DNA from: Defluviitaleaceae bacterium
GTDB taxonomy: Bacteria; Bacillota; Clostridia; Lachnospirales; WQUN01
Length of the DNA stretch: 50,593 nucleotides
Assembly: GCA_009777845.1 (NCBI GenBank)
Contig: WRLD01000023.1
Coordinates: 1 to 50,593, forward strand
Reading direction: 5' to 3'
Shown here: positions 7,731-15,195 of the stretch, in pieces
Layout of the letters: each line of letters starts with the position of its first letter
How positions within the stretch are numbered: position 1 is the stretch's first letter
Translations under genes and position numbers: made by a program
The notes under the pieces: model-generated
Seen by the model: the letters and a program-made list of their open reading frames with translations, nothing else
Database searches by the model: none
What the model was told of the DNA's origin: nothing

Positions 7731-8420
7731 TTATCTTCCTTTCAATAGATTCAAGAGAATAGTACGCGTCGGGTTTTTTAATACCATTAGCATAACAGGC
7801 ACAATCACCTGATATGGTCGAATCCTGCCGCGAATGTCTGCCTTTATGTCAATGACGGTCGTGTCGGAAGCAAAATCGCCCGTTAGCCTGATGTTTTTGC
7901 GTAAATTTAAAACGGACACGAGCGCCTCGTACATGCCAAAAAACATTGCCGTATCGAACGGACAGCCAAGCCCCACCACGCCGTAAATATTAAACCGCTT
8001 AGGGCGTGCCGCAGAAAGAATCTGTTTAATTAGCGTGAAGCCTTGTTTTATCATAATTTTTACTTCTTTGTCTGTCAAGGCTTGATGTAGACTGCCTAGC
8101 CCATTAAACCATGCTTTTAGTTTTTTCTTTCTTTTTATTTTACGCTTTTTTACTGGCTCTGGTTCGGGCTTAGGCTCGGGAGCAGTCGGCTCGCTCGCGC
8201 TTGACTCTGCCGCGCTTGGCTCTGTTTTAGGCTTGTCCTTGCTCTTGCGTTTGCCCAAGGGCAAGGACAAGCCCTTATCCTTTTCATGCGAACGCCACCA
8301 GAAAAACAAATACCGCACCTTCAAAAAGCTCTCGCCGTCATATTTAAAATAATACCTAATAGGCGCGGTCATTAGCACCAAAAGCGCGCCGAAAATCCCC
8401 CCGATAATCCACAAAATCAT
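7731..8420 (-). CDS. DUF2953 membrane-anchored protein
   Basis: A 229-residue protein with one N-terminal membrane segment (residues 1-22, WIIGGIFGALLVLMTAPI) and the DUF2953 fold, recognisable by GVVGLGCPFDTAMFFGMYEAL and IDIKADIRGRIRPYQV. DUF2953 genes typically lie beside ytfJ; their function is unknown but suspected to be sporulation-related. Residues about 65-105 are a low-complexity insert rich in Glu, Pro, Ser and Ala and then basic residues (KKRKIKRKKK). The ATG overlaps the stop of the upstream gene in ATGA. Confidence 0.85.
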   Translation of the reverse strand: MILWIIGGIFGALLVLMTAPIRYYFKYDGESFLKVRYLFFWWRSHEKDKGLSLPLGKRKSKDKPKTEPSAAESSASEPTAPEPKPEPEPVKKRKIKRKKKLKAWFNGLGSLHQALTDKEVKIMIKQGFTLIKQILSAARPKRFNIYGVVGLGCPFDTAMFFGMYEALVSVLNLRKNIRLTGDFASDTTVIDIKADIRGRIRPYQVIVPVMLMVLKNPTRTILLNLLKGR

Positions 8421-9133
8421 ACGCGCCTATCCTTGCTTAAATGCAAATATGCCGAGCCGCACGCCACTACCACAGCAGAAAAGGCAACCACGCGCGCCGC
8501 AACAAAGGCGGCTATTCCCATAAAAAAGTCGAGCGGAAACAAATTTATCATAAGGTCACGAAAGGGCGTAAGCTGATAGAATTGCCCTGCCTCGCCGCGA
8601 AAAAAGACATGGTGAAAAATGTCCCACGCACGCTCAAAATTCAAGCAAATAAACACCGCAAACACCACGCACACGCCAAAAAACCCTGCCACCACCTCTC
8701 GCGAGCAACGCGAAAGCAGGTACAACGGGCTTTGTTCAAGCAACAGCATAGCCAACACAAGCGCGGCAAGCAAAAAAAACGCCACCGCACGCGCCTTGTA
8801 CACCAACACATACAAATCTCTTACATCATACATATGCCTTATTTCCTTAGCAGAAAAAAAGTTTTCGCCTAGCTGGCGTACGCCCTGTCCGTTGTTTCCT
8901 GCCACGGCCACGGTTATGCCGTCCAGTGACTGCCGCTTTCCGCGCATATACGCCAAAAGCTCCGTCGTCACGTAGTTTAAGTCGCTTTCAGTTATTCCTA
9001 TGCTAGCGTGTGTGCCGTTCCGCTGATAATGCCAATTAAAAAAGGGCATGAAAAACGTGGTGCTTAGCACGCTCTGGCTTATTATAAGCAAAAGCACACA
9101 CAACGCCCCCGCGTATCCCAGTACCCAACGCAT
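8417..9133 (-). CDS. DUF1461 / TIGR01906 integral membrane protein
   Basis: The start chosen is the ATG at 9131-9133, because AAAGAGG lies 7 bases upstream; an upstream TTG lacks this. The 238 residues have an N-terminal membrane segment, an extracytoplasmic part and three further hydrophobic segments (about 110-130, 143-162 and 195-225). The family pattern is visible in ITESDLNYVTTELLAYMRG and EIRHMYDVRDLYVLVYKA. The function is not known. It is the first gene of the DUF1461-DUF2953-gerW-cheX operon. Confidence 0.85.
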   Translation of the reverse strand: MRWVLGYAGALCVLLLIISQSVLSTTFFMPFFNWHYQRNGTHASIGITESDLNYVTTELLAYMRGKRQSLDGITVAVAGNNGQGVRQLGENFFSAKEIRHMYDVRDLYVLVYKARAVAFFLLAALVLAMLLLEQSPLYLLSRCSREVVAGFFGVCVVFAVFICLNFERAWDIFHHVFFRGEAGQFYQLTPFRDLMINLFPLDFFMGIAAFVAARVVAFSAVVVACGSAYLHLSKDRRV

Positions 9134-9168
9134 TAAACAACCTCTTTCATTTGGCAAGTGTGATGGAA

Positions 9169-9262
9169 CGTGGATTTGGCGGATTTTAAAGGCATGGAAC
9201 GCGGATTTCCGCGGATTTGGCGGATTTTCGCGGATTCTATCTGGCGTGCTTCTTAAAATCCG
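9169..9262. repeat. Family C array, one arm
   Basis: CGGATTT units spaced by 9-12 bases, beginning AACGTGGATTTGGCGGATTT. The last 60 bases (ATGGAACGCGGATTTCCGCG onward) recur almost exactly at 9637-9710, beyond the intervening B and A elements. Confidence 0.75.
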
Positions 9263-9270
9263 TATTCATT

Positions 9271-9420
9271 GCCTGCTATGCCACGCTCCCTCTGTGCCTC
9301 TGTGCCTCTGTGTGACAAGCCTTTTGACAAACAATGAACGCAGGTAAAATGTAGAGCCTCGTTCTTTAGTTTAAAAGAATTTTCACACAGAGGCACAGAG
9401 GGAGCGTGGCATAGCAGACA
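9271..9420. repeat. Family B inverted-repeat element, complete
   Basis: Arms of about 45 bp (CTGCTATGCCACGCTCCCTC at the left, its reverse complement at the right) contain tandem 9-bp CACAGAGGC units. The core reads ACAATGAACGCAGGTAAAAT. It lies next to a family C arm and 51 bp before a family A copy. Confidence 0.85.
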
Positions 9421-9471
9421 CGAAACGCAGATTAAAATATTGCGTTTGCAGTGGGCATTTGCAAGGTTTTT

Positions 9472-9581
9472 GTAGGGGACGGATTTATCCGTCCCGAGGC
9501 TACCTCGCTTGCGTTAATAGCCGTTACCTGCCCCGAATTGACGAACGTGCAAACCTCGGGGCGGATAAATCCGCCCCCTAC
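9472..9581. repeat. Family A nested inverted repeat, copy 3 (compensatory change)
   Basis: A 110-bp copy. The right-hand palindrome reads GGGGCGGATAAATCCGCCCC instead of GGGACGG...CCGTCCC: both members of one base pair changed, so the local hairpin is kept while pairing to the left end is lost. Confidence 0.9.
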
Positions 9582-9610
9582 AATTGTAAACCTTCGCAAG
9601 TAGTAGATTT

Positions 9611-9815
9611 AAAGGCATTAAAACACGGATTTTAAAGGCATGGAACGCGGATTTCCGCGGATTTGGCGGATTCTCGCGGATTCTATCTGACGTGTTTATT
9701 AAAATCCGCTCAATTAAAAATCCACGCAATCCGCGTTCCGTTAGTTCTTAATAAACGCAGGAAAAAATCTGCGAAAATCCGTTAAATCCGCGAAAATCCG
9801 CGTTCCATTGCTTTT
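9611..9815. repeat. Family C inverted CGGATT array
   Basis: The left arm starts AAACACGGATTTT; the right arm ends with AAATCCGCGTTCC at the border of the next gene. The spacer contains two further short AATCCGC units. It ends 4 bases before the stop codon of the F420-ligase-family gene. Confidence 0.8.
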
Positions 9816-9818
9816 TAA

Positions 9819-10991
9819 TCACTCCGTAGCATAATCATCAAAATACCCGCGTATAAAAATCACTGGCGTACCCTTATCGCCGCTGCCGCTCATTAGGTCG
9901 CACAGACTGCCCACCAGGTCGGCATATTTACGCGGCGTAGTCCCCTCGCGGTACTCGTTCGGGTTCTCGTTTTTTGTCTTTACCATATTTACTACTGCCT
10001 CGCGCTTTTCTTCCCCTCGCAGCTCGCCAAAGGTAGAGTCCGCAACTAGCTTAATCTTGATTTCGTTGCCGTGGCCGCCCAGCCTTGCCGTATATCCAGG
10101 CGAAACGACAGGGTCGGCAAGCTCCCATATTCCGCAGGCAGGGTCTTTGAACGCGCCGTCGCCGTATACCATTACCTCGGGCGCGACACCAGTTGCTTCC
10201 TTTAGGCGGGCTTGTACAGCCTCGACAAAGGCCTGCGACTTAGCAGGAAACAGCTTCAGCGTGGTGTCCGTAGAAAGGTTCGAGCCAAGCACGCCGTACT
10301 GCGGATTGCAACCGCTGCCGTTGACGCTTTCGCTCAAAATATCGGATAGCGTAAACACCTTTTCCGCGCCTGCTTTCAGAAGCCGCGCCTTTGTCAAATC
10401 GCGCGTATGAATTTCCGCCACAAGCACATTTTTACAGATTTTCAAAATATCGCGCGGGTCATTGGAGAAATACACATTGATATTGCCGCCGACATTCTGA
10501 TAAAGCTGTACATAGTCAACATCGGTAAATTTATGCTTATTTATACCTGCCACCGCCCTAAATTCTTCCGCGGTCACTATTCGCCCCTGTATTCTGTCGT
10601 TTACCATATCAAACTCGTCCGCGTTCATTATAGGGTTTCCTACCTCGTCGCAGGGGTAGCTCAACAGGATATTCACCTTACGTCCGCGCGCGGCTATGCC
10701 TTTTAGTATATTCAAAAAGCGGTTACGCGAAAGAATAGGATAGACTAGCCCGATTTCTCCGTCCCCGAATTTGTTTTGTATATCGTCCGCAATATCCGCG
10801 ATATTGACGAAATTGCCCTCCGCCTTGGCTACTATTGCCTCGGTGACGGCGATAATGTCGTCTGGCTTCAAGCCCTCGCCGCTTTCCTTTACTACCTCTA
10901 AAATATGCTGTACCACGATTTTGGCTAGGTCGTCGCCCTCACAAATAATGGGCAAGCGTACTCCCATCGCAGTTGTTCCTTTTAAACGCAT
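9819..10991 (-). CDS. Coenzyme F420-0:L-glutamate ligase family protein (CofE-like)
   Basis: In methanogens and actinobacteria, CofE/FbiB enzymes add glutamate to coenzyme F420. Related proteins occur in Clostridia that are not known to make F420, where their job is unclear. The ATG at 10989-10991 was chosen because a perfect AGGAGG precedes it; longer frames have none. The 390 residues show the N-terminal fold (GDDLAKIVVQHI, DDIIAVTEAIVAKAEGN) and GRIVTAEEF, GSNLSTDTTLKLFP and VADSTFGELRGEEKREAVV. No other F420 gene is in view. Family assignment is fair; the substrate is unknown. It follows the PilZ gene in the same direction, 10 bases after its stop. Confidence 0.8.
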   Translation of the reverse strand: MRLKGTTAMGVRLPIICEGDDLAKIVVQHILEVVKESGEGLKPDDIIAVTEAIVAKAEGNFVNIADIADDIQNKFGDGEIGLVYPILSRNRFLNILKGIAARGRKVNILLSYPCDEVGNPIMNADEFDMVNDRIQGRIVTAEEFRAVAGINKHKFTDVDYVQLYQNVGGNINVYFSNDPRDILKICKNVLVAEIHTRDLTKARLLKAGAEKVFTLSDILSESVNGSGCNPQYGVLGSNLSTDTTLKLFPAKSQAFVEAVQARLKEATGVAPEVMVYGDGAFKDPACGIWELADPVVSPGYTARLGGHGNEIKIKLVADSTFGELRGEEKREAVVNMVKTKNENPNEYREGTTPRKYADLVGSLCDLMSGSGDKGTPVIFIRGYFDDYATE

Positions 10992-11001
10992 GTGAATCCT
11001 C

Positions 11002-11643
11002 CTATTTCCGCGCCCGCGCCTTAAACTGCTCCGCATGAACAAACGCGGCTATTTTATCCGTTCCTGCCTCGGTTACGCCAATCAGCTCTATGCCGTACTG
11101 GAATTTATATTTAGCCTCGGGGATTTCGTTCTTTGTCAGCACTACGCCGTAGACCCAAAAATTCGCAAGCACCATCGGTAATTTTAGTTGTATTAGCTGT
11201 CCGCCGTCAAGCTCTTGTTTTGTAACGAGCTTCACGCCGCCACTGCTTATATCCCTTATCATTCCTGTTTCAAACGCCGCGGCAGGCTCTACGCCGTCCG
11301 ACAAGCCATATTCCACATCATACGCGCAGGAAAGGCGGTACTGCTGCCGCCGCTGTATTTTTTCGCCCTCGCCAGTCACTTGGAACATCAAATATTCAAA
11401 ATGCCCCTTGCGAACATAGCCCTTTAGCTCCGCAGGAAATTTATAGATTCCTGCCTCGCAAATAATCCGCAGGGCGTAGTCGTCGCGTGTAGGCAGGCGT
11501 ACCTCCTTGCCGCCCACTCGCATAACGTCCAAGAGTATGCGGCCGCGCTCTAAAACGTCCTTTACGGTGGATATGTGGGTGGCGTTGTCTAGCTTGTTTG
11601 TGATTTCTACTCGGGCGTTTGGGGTTATGAATTTAATGGACAT
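11002..11643 (-). CDS. PilZ-domain c-di-GMP receptor (YcgR-like)
   Basis: PilZ proteins bind cyclic di-GMP and change motility or envelope functions. The 213 residues consist of an N-terminal YcgR-like barrel (about 5-95) and a C-terminal PilZ domain. The ligand-binding residues are present: RxxxR as Arg99 and Arg103 in RRQQYR, and DxSxxG as Asp131, Ser133 and Gly136 in RDISSGGVK. It is the first of two genes, and its product may regulate motility together with the CheX-like protein encoded nearby, though that link is inferred. Confidence 0.9.
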   Translation of the reverse strand: MSIKFITPNARVEITNKLDNATHISTVKDVLERGRILLDVMRVGGKEVRLPTRDDYALRIICEAGIYKFPAELKGYVRKGHFEYLMFQVTGEGEKIQRRQQYRLSCAYDVEYGLSDGVEPAAAFETGMIRDISSGGVKLVTKQELDGGQLIQLKLPMVLANFWVYGVVLTKNEIPEAKYKFQYGIELIGVTEAGTDKIAAFVHAEQFKARARK

Positions 11644-11799
11644 GGGATTCCTCGCTGTTGGGGTTTTTTGGTTGAGGCTTGGTGGGTTTTTTTGTTATGA
11701 GGGTATTATATCAGAAAATTTTTTGAATTACATATTTTTTTCGTGTGATGTGAATGGGAAACGTAGATTTTGGCTTAATGCGTTTGTCGTGGAATTTCC

Positions 11800-11829
11800 T
11801 TGACTATGTATATACACGGCGTGTATATT
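11800..11829 (+). promoter_or_regulatory. Promoter with palindromic operator
   Basis: TTGACT at 11800-11805 and TATATT at 11824-11829 are separated by 18 bases. The spacer and -10 hold an interrupted palindrome, ATATACAC-GGC-GTGTATAT at 11810-11828. The layout suggests a repressor that blocks RNA polymerase. No candidate regulator gene is adjacent. Confidence 0.6.
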
Positions 11830-11857
11830 TCGTGTATTAGCAAGGGGTGAGTTCTAT

Positions 11858-12085
11858 ATGGAAATCTTTGATATTGACGAGGTAGAAAGAATTGCCCTGT
11901 TAAAAATGCCAACACTAGGGGTGGAAACATTAGAGTATCTTTTTAAAAATTATAACGAGGGAGCATTTAAACGGAAGCAATTGATTTGGGCGAGCCTGTG
12001 GGTAATGAGCTATGGTAAACGGCGTACCTATGCAGGGCTAATAATTTTTTCGTGGTATATTGCGAAGCGGGAAAAGCCGTGGTAA
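11858..12085 (+). CDS. Small hypothetical protein, 75 residues
   Basis: The ATG follows AAGGGGTGA and lies about 28 bases downstream of a well-formed promoter. Residues 1-42 are soluble and charged (MEIFDIDEVERIALLKMPTL), followed by a moderately hydrophobic stretch (LIWASLWVMSYG) and a C-terminal AGLIIFSWYIAKREKPW. The family was not recognised. The operator-bearing promoter and good translation start favour a real gene. It could be a small membrane-associated regulator, but there is no direct evidence of function. Confidence 0.5.
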   Translation: MEIFDIDEVERIALLKMPTLGVETLEYLFKNYNEGAFKRKQLIWASLWVMSYGKRRTYAGLIIFSWYIAKREKPW

Positions 12086-12304
12086 AATAAACTTGTAACA
12101 AAGCACCATGATGTCCGCGAGGTGTGTCCAGCACCAAGCGGCGAGTGTAGGGATTCGTACCATCACCTACGAAACACAGTTTTCAGCTGTCACCATGGCA
12201 ATAGAAATTTTACACCATATCCGCCCTTGCTTCAACTAGCAATAGGGGATTTGTGTTTATTTGTCGTGCGGGGCGTGTGTTTATGCTTGAAATTAAACCT
12301 TCAG
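12086..12304. other. Non-coding stretch with small hairpins
   Basis: No credible ORF lies here on either strand. Short hairpins are visible, for example TTCGTA-CCATCACC-TACGAA and ACAG-TTTTCAG-CTGT around 12155-12195. Because a terminator-like hairpin follows at 12305, this may be a small RNA of about 200-250 bases or a long leader. It matches no riboswitch consensus I can recall. Confidence 0.35.
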
Positions 12305-12349
12305 GCGCGTAGGTGTTGGCAGTTTTTTTGCCGTCCTTACGCGCTTTTT
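12305..12349 (+). terminator. Rho-independent terminator-like hairpin
   Basis: The left arm GCGCGTAGGTGTTGGCA pairs imperfectly with TGCCGTCCTTACGCGC across a T-rich loop and is followed by TTTTT. It lies about 220 bases past the small ORF and 135 bases before the secreted-protein gene. Confidence 0.65.
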
Positions 12350-12354
12350 ATATT

Positions 12355-12395
12355 TTCACCAAACAGCGGGCTTGAAAAAGCTCGCTGTTTGTGAA
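12355..12395 (+). other. GNRA-loop hairpin
   Basis: A 13-bp stem AAACAGCGGGCTT / AAGCTCGCTGTTT closed by a GAAA tetraloop, extended by TTCAC / GTGAA past one bulged C. One G-T opposition would be a G-U pair in RNA, so this probably folds as RNA. It has no T-run. Confidence 0.6.
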
Positions 12396-12431
12396 GTGAG
12401 AGGGTGATAAGGTAATTATTTTTAACAGCTA

Positions 12432-12460
12432 TGGAAATATAAATGCTTTTAGTTTATACT
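12432..12460 (+). promoter_or_regulatory. Putative promoter of the secreted-protein gene
   Basis: TGGAAA at 12432-12437 and TATACT at 12455-12460, 17 bases apart, lie 24 bases before the ATG at 12485. If used, transcripts would exclude the upstream hairpins. Confidence 0.45.
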
Positions 12461-12484
12461 TAATTCAGAATGTGAGGGAAATAT

Positions 12485-13948
12485 ATGAAGAAAATAAAAT
12501 TAAGCAAGCTGTTCTTGGCGTTACTTGTATCATTTGTGGCGGGAATCAGCGGCTTTTCGCTTGTCGTAGTCGCCAGTAACGGAACAATCGGGGTGAATTT
12601 CGGCGAACCTGCACCTTTTAATGAAGCACCAAACGCTATGGACGGAATAATGGACATAATGGAAAACTTTAACGAAATAGCAAGCATAATGAGTGCAACG
12701 AACGTAACAGAAAGTGCAGTAGTCCGAGTGGTAAGCCTACTTCTCGAATCTATAGACCTTGCGAATAATCTTTTAGAAAATACGCATATAAGCACTAGCG
12801 GTGTGGGAATACCCCCAGATGAGTGGTGGGTATCACAGGAAGCATATGACGCTCTTAGTGCCGCGGTTTTGTCGGCACAGGCATTACTTAACGAGTTTGG
12901 GCCATATGTGTCCCAAACAATCAATGCTAATGCAACCGTACAGGTAGTCGCAAATGGTCGGATATTGTGGTATGCTTTTGATGTCGAGCCAGAGCGTAAG
13001 GTGTATACGGCTCTCCGAAACACTATAAGCTACAACCTTAACCTATACGATAGTGATTTTAACTTGGTTGGACAGTCTGTACGAAAAAATAACGAGGCTG
13101 ACGTACTAAGCTATATGTCGGGAAATGGCGGGACATACTATCTTTCTATTGAGCCTAATTTACCAACCGTGCATGTTTTTTCGTTTAGAGTGTATGTCAT
13201 AGACAATTTTGATGTGTACGAGTTAAACGAAACAAAGGACAGTATAGACAGCCAGCATACCTTTACTGACGAAATGAACATAAACGCTCGTATCGACAAT
13301 CGCTGGGACGAGGACTGGTATAGGCTAGATGTTACAACTAGTGGGTGGAGAAGAATAGAAATCAATAATGACTCGCTGAGATTGACGGAATTAACTGTAT
13401 ATGATAGTGAGGGAAAACAGCTTGAACTCAGAATCCCAATCCCAAGCATTCACGCACGTTATATCTCTCTGCCTGTAGGTAGCTATTACATCGTTATGCG
13501 AGGTACTTCGGGTGTGGGTCTGGGTACAGGTCAAAATTACAATCTTGTAATTACCCCCATTACGTTAATAACAGGGTTAAGAGATGTTACTGTTTCTGGT
13601 ACTACACGTTCGTTCCATTTGGGCCCGCGTTTAAGCCTAGCAAATGTTGAGGAAATAACAGGCACAGTTCTTATATATGGTGTACCTGCCCCAAACGCTA
13701 GAGTAAATGTTATAGTTAGAAATGATGCGTGGCATAATGTCGGAGGTAGCGGTGCTTATATTAGAAGAGCAGTAACTACAAATAGTGAGGGCTATTTTCG
13801 GATTTTTGTCACCAATAATACGCTTTATCGTATGTGGAGCGTGTCAACAGGGCAGTATGTAACCTACTACGATACGGGTCGTGTGGAGATAACGGATGAG
13901 GCTGGCGTATATACCTATTACGGAAGAGATGTTTATCTTTGTTTTTGA
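12485..13948 (+). CDS. Secreted protein with PPC-like and carboxypeptidase-regulatory-like domains
   Basis: The N terminus (KKIKLSKLFLALLVSFVAG, residues 2-20, then ISGFSLVVVAS) is a signal peptide, so the product is exported. Two bacterial pre-peptidase C-terminal-like regions can be recognised: around residues 155-235 (GRILWYAFDVEPE ... GGTYYLSIEPN) and 265-355 (DEDWYRLDV ... LPVGSYYIVMRG). The last 100 residues (ITGTVLIYGVPAPNARVNV ... TNSEGYFRIFV) look like a carboxypeptidase regulatory-like fold. No catalytic domain is seen, so it may bind surfaces or carbohydrates. GAGGG precedes the ATG. The next gene starts 51 bases downstream, so they likely share an mRNA. Confidence 0.7.
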   Translation: MKKIKLSKLFLALLVSFVAGISGFSLVVVASNGTIGVNFGEPAPFNEAPNAMDGIMDIMENFNEIASIMSATNVTESAVVRVVSLLLESIDLANNLLENTHISTSGVGIPPDEWWVSQEAYDALSAAVLSAQALLNEFGPYVSQTINANATVQVVANGRILWYAFDVEPERKVYTALRNTISYNLNLYDSDFNLVGQSVRKNNEADVLSYMSGNGGTYYLSIEPNLPTVHVFSFRVYVIDNFDVYELNETKDSIDSQHTFTDEMNINARIDNRWDEDWYRLDVTTSGWRRIEINNDSLRLTELTVYDSEGKQLELRIPIPSIHARYISLPVGSYYIVMRGTSGVGLGTGQNYNLVITPITLITGLRDVTVSGTTRSFHLGPRLSLANVEEITGTVLIYGVPAPNARVNVIVRNDAWHNVGGSGAYIRRAVTTNSEGYFRIFVTNNTLYRMWSVSTGQYVTYYDTGRVEITDEAGVYTYYGRDVYLCF

Positions 13949-13999
13949 TATAAAGGCAGTAATGTGCAAATTTAAAACCAAATAGGGAGGTTTTTAATA

Positions 14000-15100
14000 A
14001 TGAATGTACAATTTAAAACACAGCCTAAGGCGGTAAATGAGCGTAGAGAGGTTTTACAAAAAGACGGAAACACAATTTCCAAAAGAGCAAGCCAAGGCTC
14101 TAAAGCCGAGGGTTCGCAAAGTGCGTATAAGGTTGACGGCTCTGTGCTTGAAATAAGCAAAATAAAACAGGGCTTGTATCGCCAGTTGACTGGCGACGGA
14201 AAAACCGCACCCAAAACATACGAACAGCTACATTCCGAAATACGCGAAAGCTATGTAGGCAAGGAATACGACAAGCATGTCGCGGCTCTTGATATAGCAC
14301 AGCAGGAGCTAGGCGTAAGCGAGGCCTCCGCACCCATTATCAAGTGCGAATACAACGAATACTACTCGTCCTTAAACACTGGATATTGGCGATATGAAGA
14401 AGTTCCCCAAGCGGAGCGTTATTATTGGAGAGCTATATCGGGAAGTGATATGAGAGGTGGTGGCGACGACCATTATTTAGACCCTGCTGGTTATGTTGCG
14501 ACGATACACAACAAATCTGAATATGATAGTGGTCTTGTTTTAGACTTTGCGTATGCGATACGGAACGAGATGTTCCGCAACGGAATAGAAAGCGGTCTAG
14601 CTCTGTATGAAAAAATACGTACAGATTTCGCAAACCATGAATGGTATTTTGAAATGGCGGGGGCGTTAGGCGAATTTAACGCACGTCTTGAAGCCCTAGA
14701 CAGGGGCTTTATGAAAGCTACAGGGGAATATGCGGAAATGTCTGCCGCTATTATAATGATGTCGTCGCCCCATTATACATCTACACTAGATATTACTAGG
14801 CTTACCGAAAAGCAAGCTAGGCTTAACGCAAGACTAGAGCAGGAAGCGGCTAGGCTCACCGAGCATATAAAGAGTATGTTTAGCTCCGCTCTAGCGTTTT
14901 TTAAAGCAACTGGCAGCTTTACAGGCTTTATGGATTCCAAGGAAGCTAATAAGGAGGGTACAATGTCCTTGCGTGATGTTGAATATGTTGTTCCCGCCCT
15001 ACTCGGAAACCAAGGGGGCGGCCCCGAAATCGTGGACGATATGTCGGGGCTAAGTGCTTCTGGCAGAGCTTACCTAAAGGACTTTTATAAAATAGCGTAA
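14000..15100 (+). CDS. Hypothetical protein, 366 residues, co-transcribed with the secreted protein
   Basis: The family is not recognised. TAGGGAGG precedes the ATG. There is no signal peptide or membrane segment. The first 50 residues are basic and low in hydrophobicity; residues 250-310 are helix-rich and may form a coiled coil (LTEKQARLNARLEQEAARL). The tail is flexible and glycine-containing (GNQGGGPEIVDDMSGLS). Its position behind the secreted protein suggests a shared task, but neither product reveals what it is. Confidence 0.6.
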   Translation: MNVQFKTQPKAVNERREVLQKDGNTISKRASQGSKAEGSQSAYKVDGSVLEISKIKQGLYRQLTGDGKTAPKTYEQLHSEIRESYVGKEYDKHVAALDIAQQELGVSEASAPIIKCEYNEYYSSLNTGYWRYEEVPQAERYYWRAISGSDMRGGGDDHYLDPAGYVATIHNKSEYDSGLVLDFAYAIRNEMFRNGIESGLALYEKIRTDFANHEWYFEMAGALGEFNARLEALDRGFMKATGEYAEMSAAIIMMSSPHYTSTLDITRLTEKQARLNARLEQEAARLTEHIKSMFSSALAFFKATGSFTGFMDSKEANKEGTMSLRDVEYVVPALLGNQGGGPEIVDDMSGLSASGRAYLKDFYKIA

Positions 15101-15113
15101 AGGGGTGTTTCCA

Positions 15114-15137
15114 ATGGCTAAATACTACGAGTGTTGA
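15114..15137 (+). CDS. Seven-codon ORF with strong RBS (leader or gene stub)
   Basis: AAAGGGGTG is placed correctly before an ATG that encodes MAKYYEC and a stop. The stop lies in the hairpin at 15129-15150. It may be the 5' remnant of a deleted third gene of this operon, or a leader peptide; no downstream plus-strand gene exists for it to control. Confidence 0.35.
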   Translation: MAKYYEC

Positions 15138-15150
15138 ATTTTCAGCACTC
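15129..15150. terminator. Hairpin between convergent genes
   Basis: GAGTGTTGA-ATTT-TCAGCACTC forms a 9-bp stem with one mismatch (T-G). It separates the plus-strand operon from miaB. No strong T-run follows, so termination is tentative. Confidence 0.45.
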
Positions 15151-15195
15151 TCCCTAGTCTAAGCACAAATTCCTTTCGTATAGCGGTATAAGGCA

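Noticed and set aside
9271..9420. Arrays of CACAGAGGC and CGGATTT units considered as a CRISPR array
   Set aside because: The units are 7-9 bases with no unique spacers of constant length, the arms are inverted, and no cas gene is present.
12086..12304. Non-coding stretch as an IS200/IS605 remnant or a known riboswitch
   Set aside because: No TnpA or TnpB coding remnants were found on translation, and no known riboswitch consensus could be matched by eye. It is kept only as an unexplained structured region.
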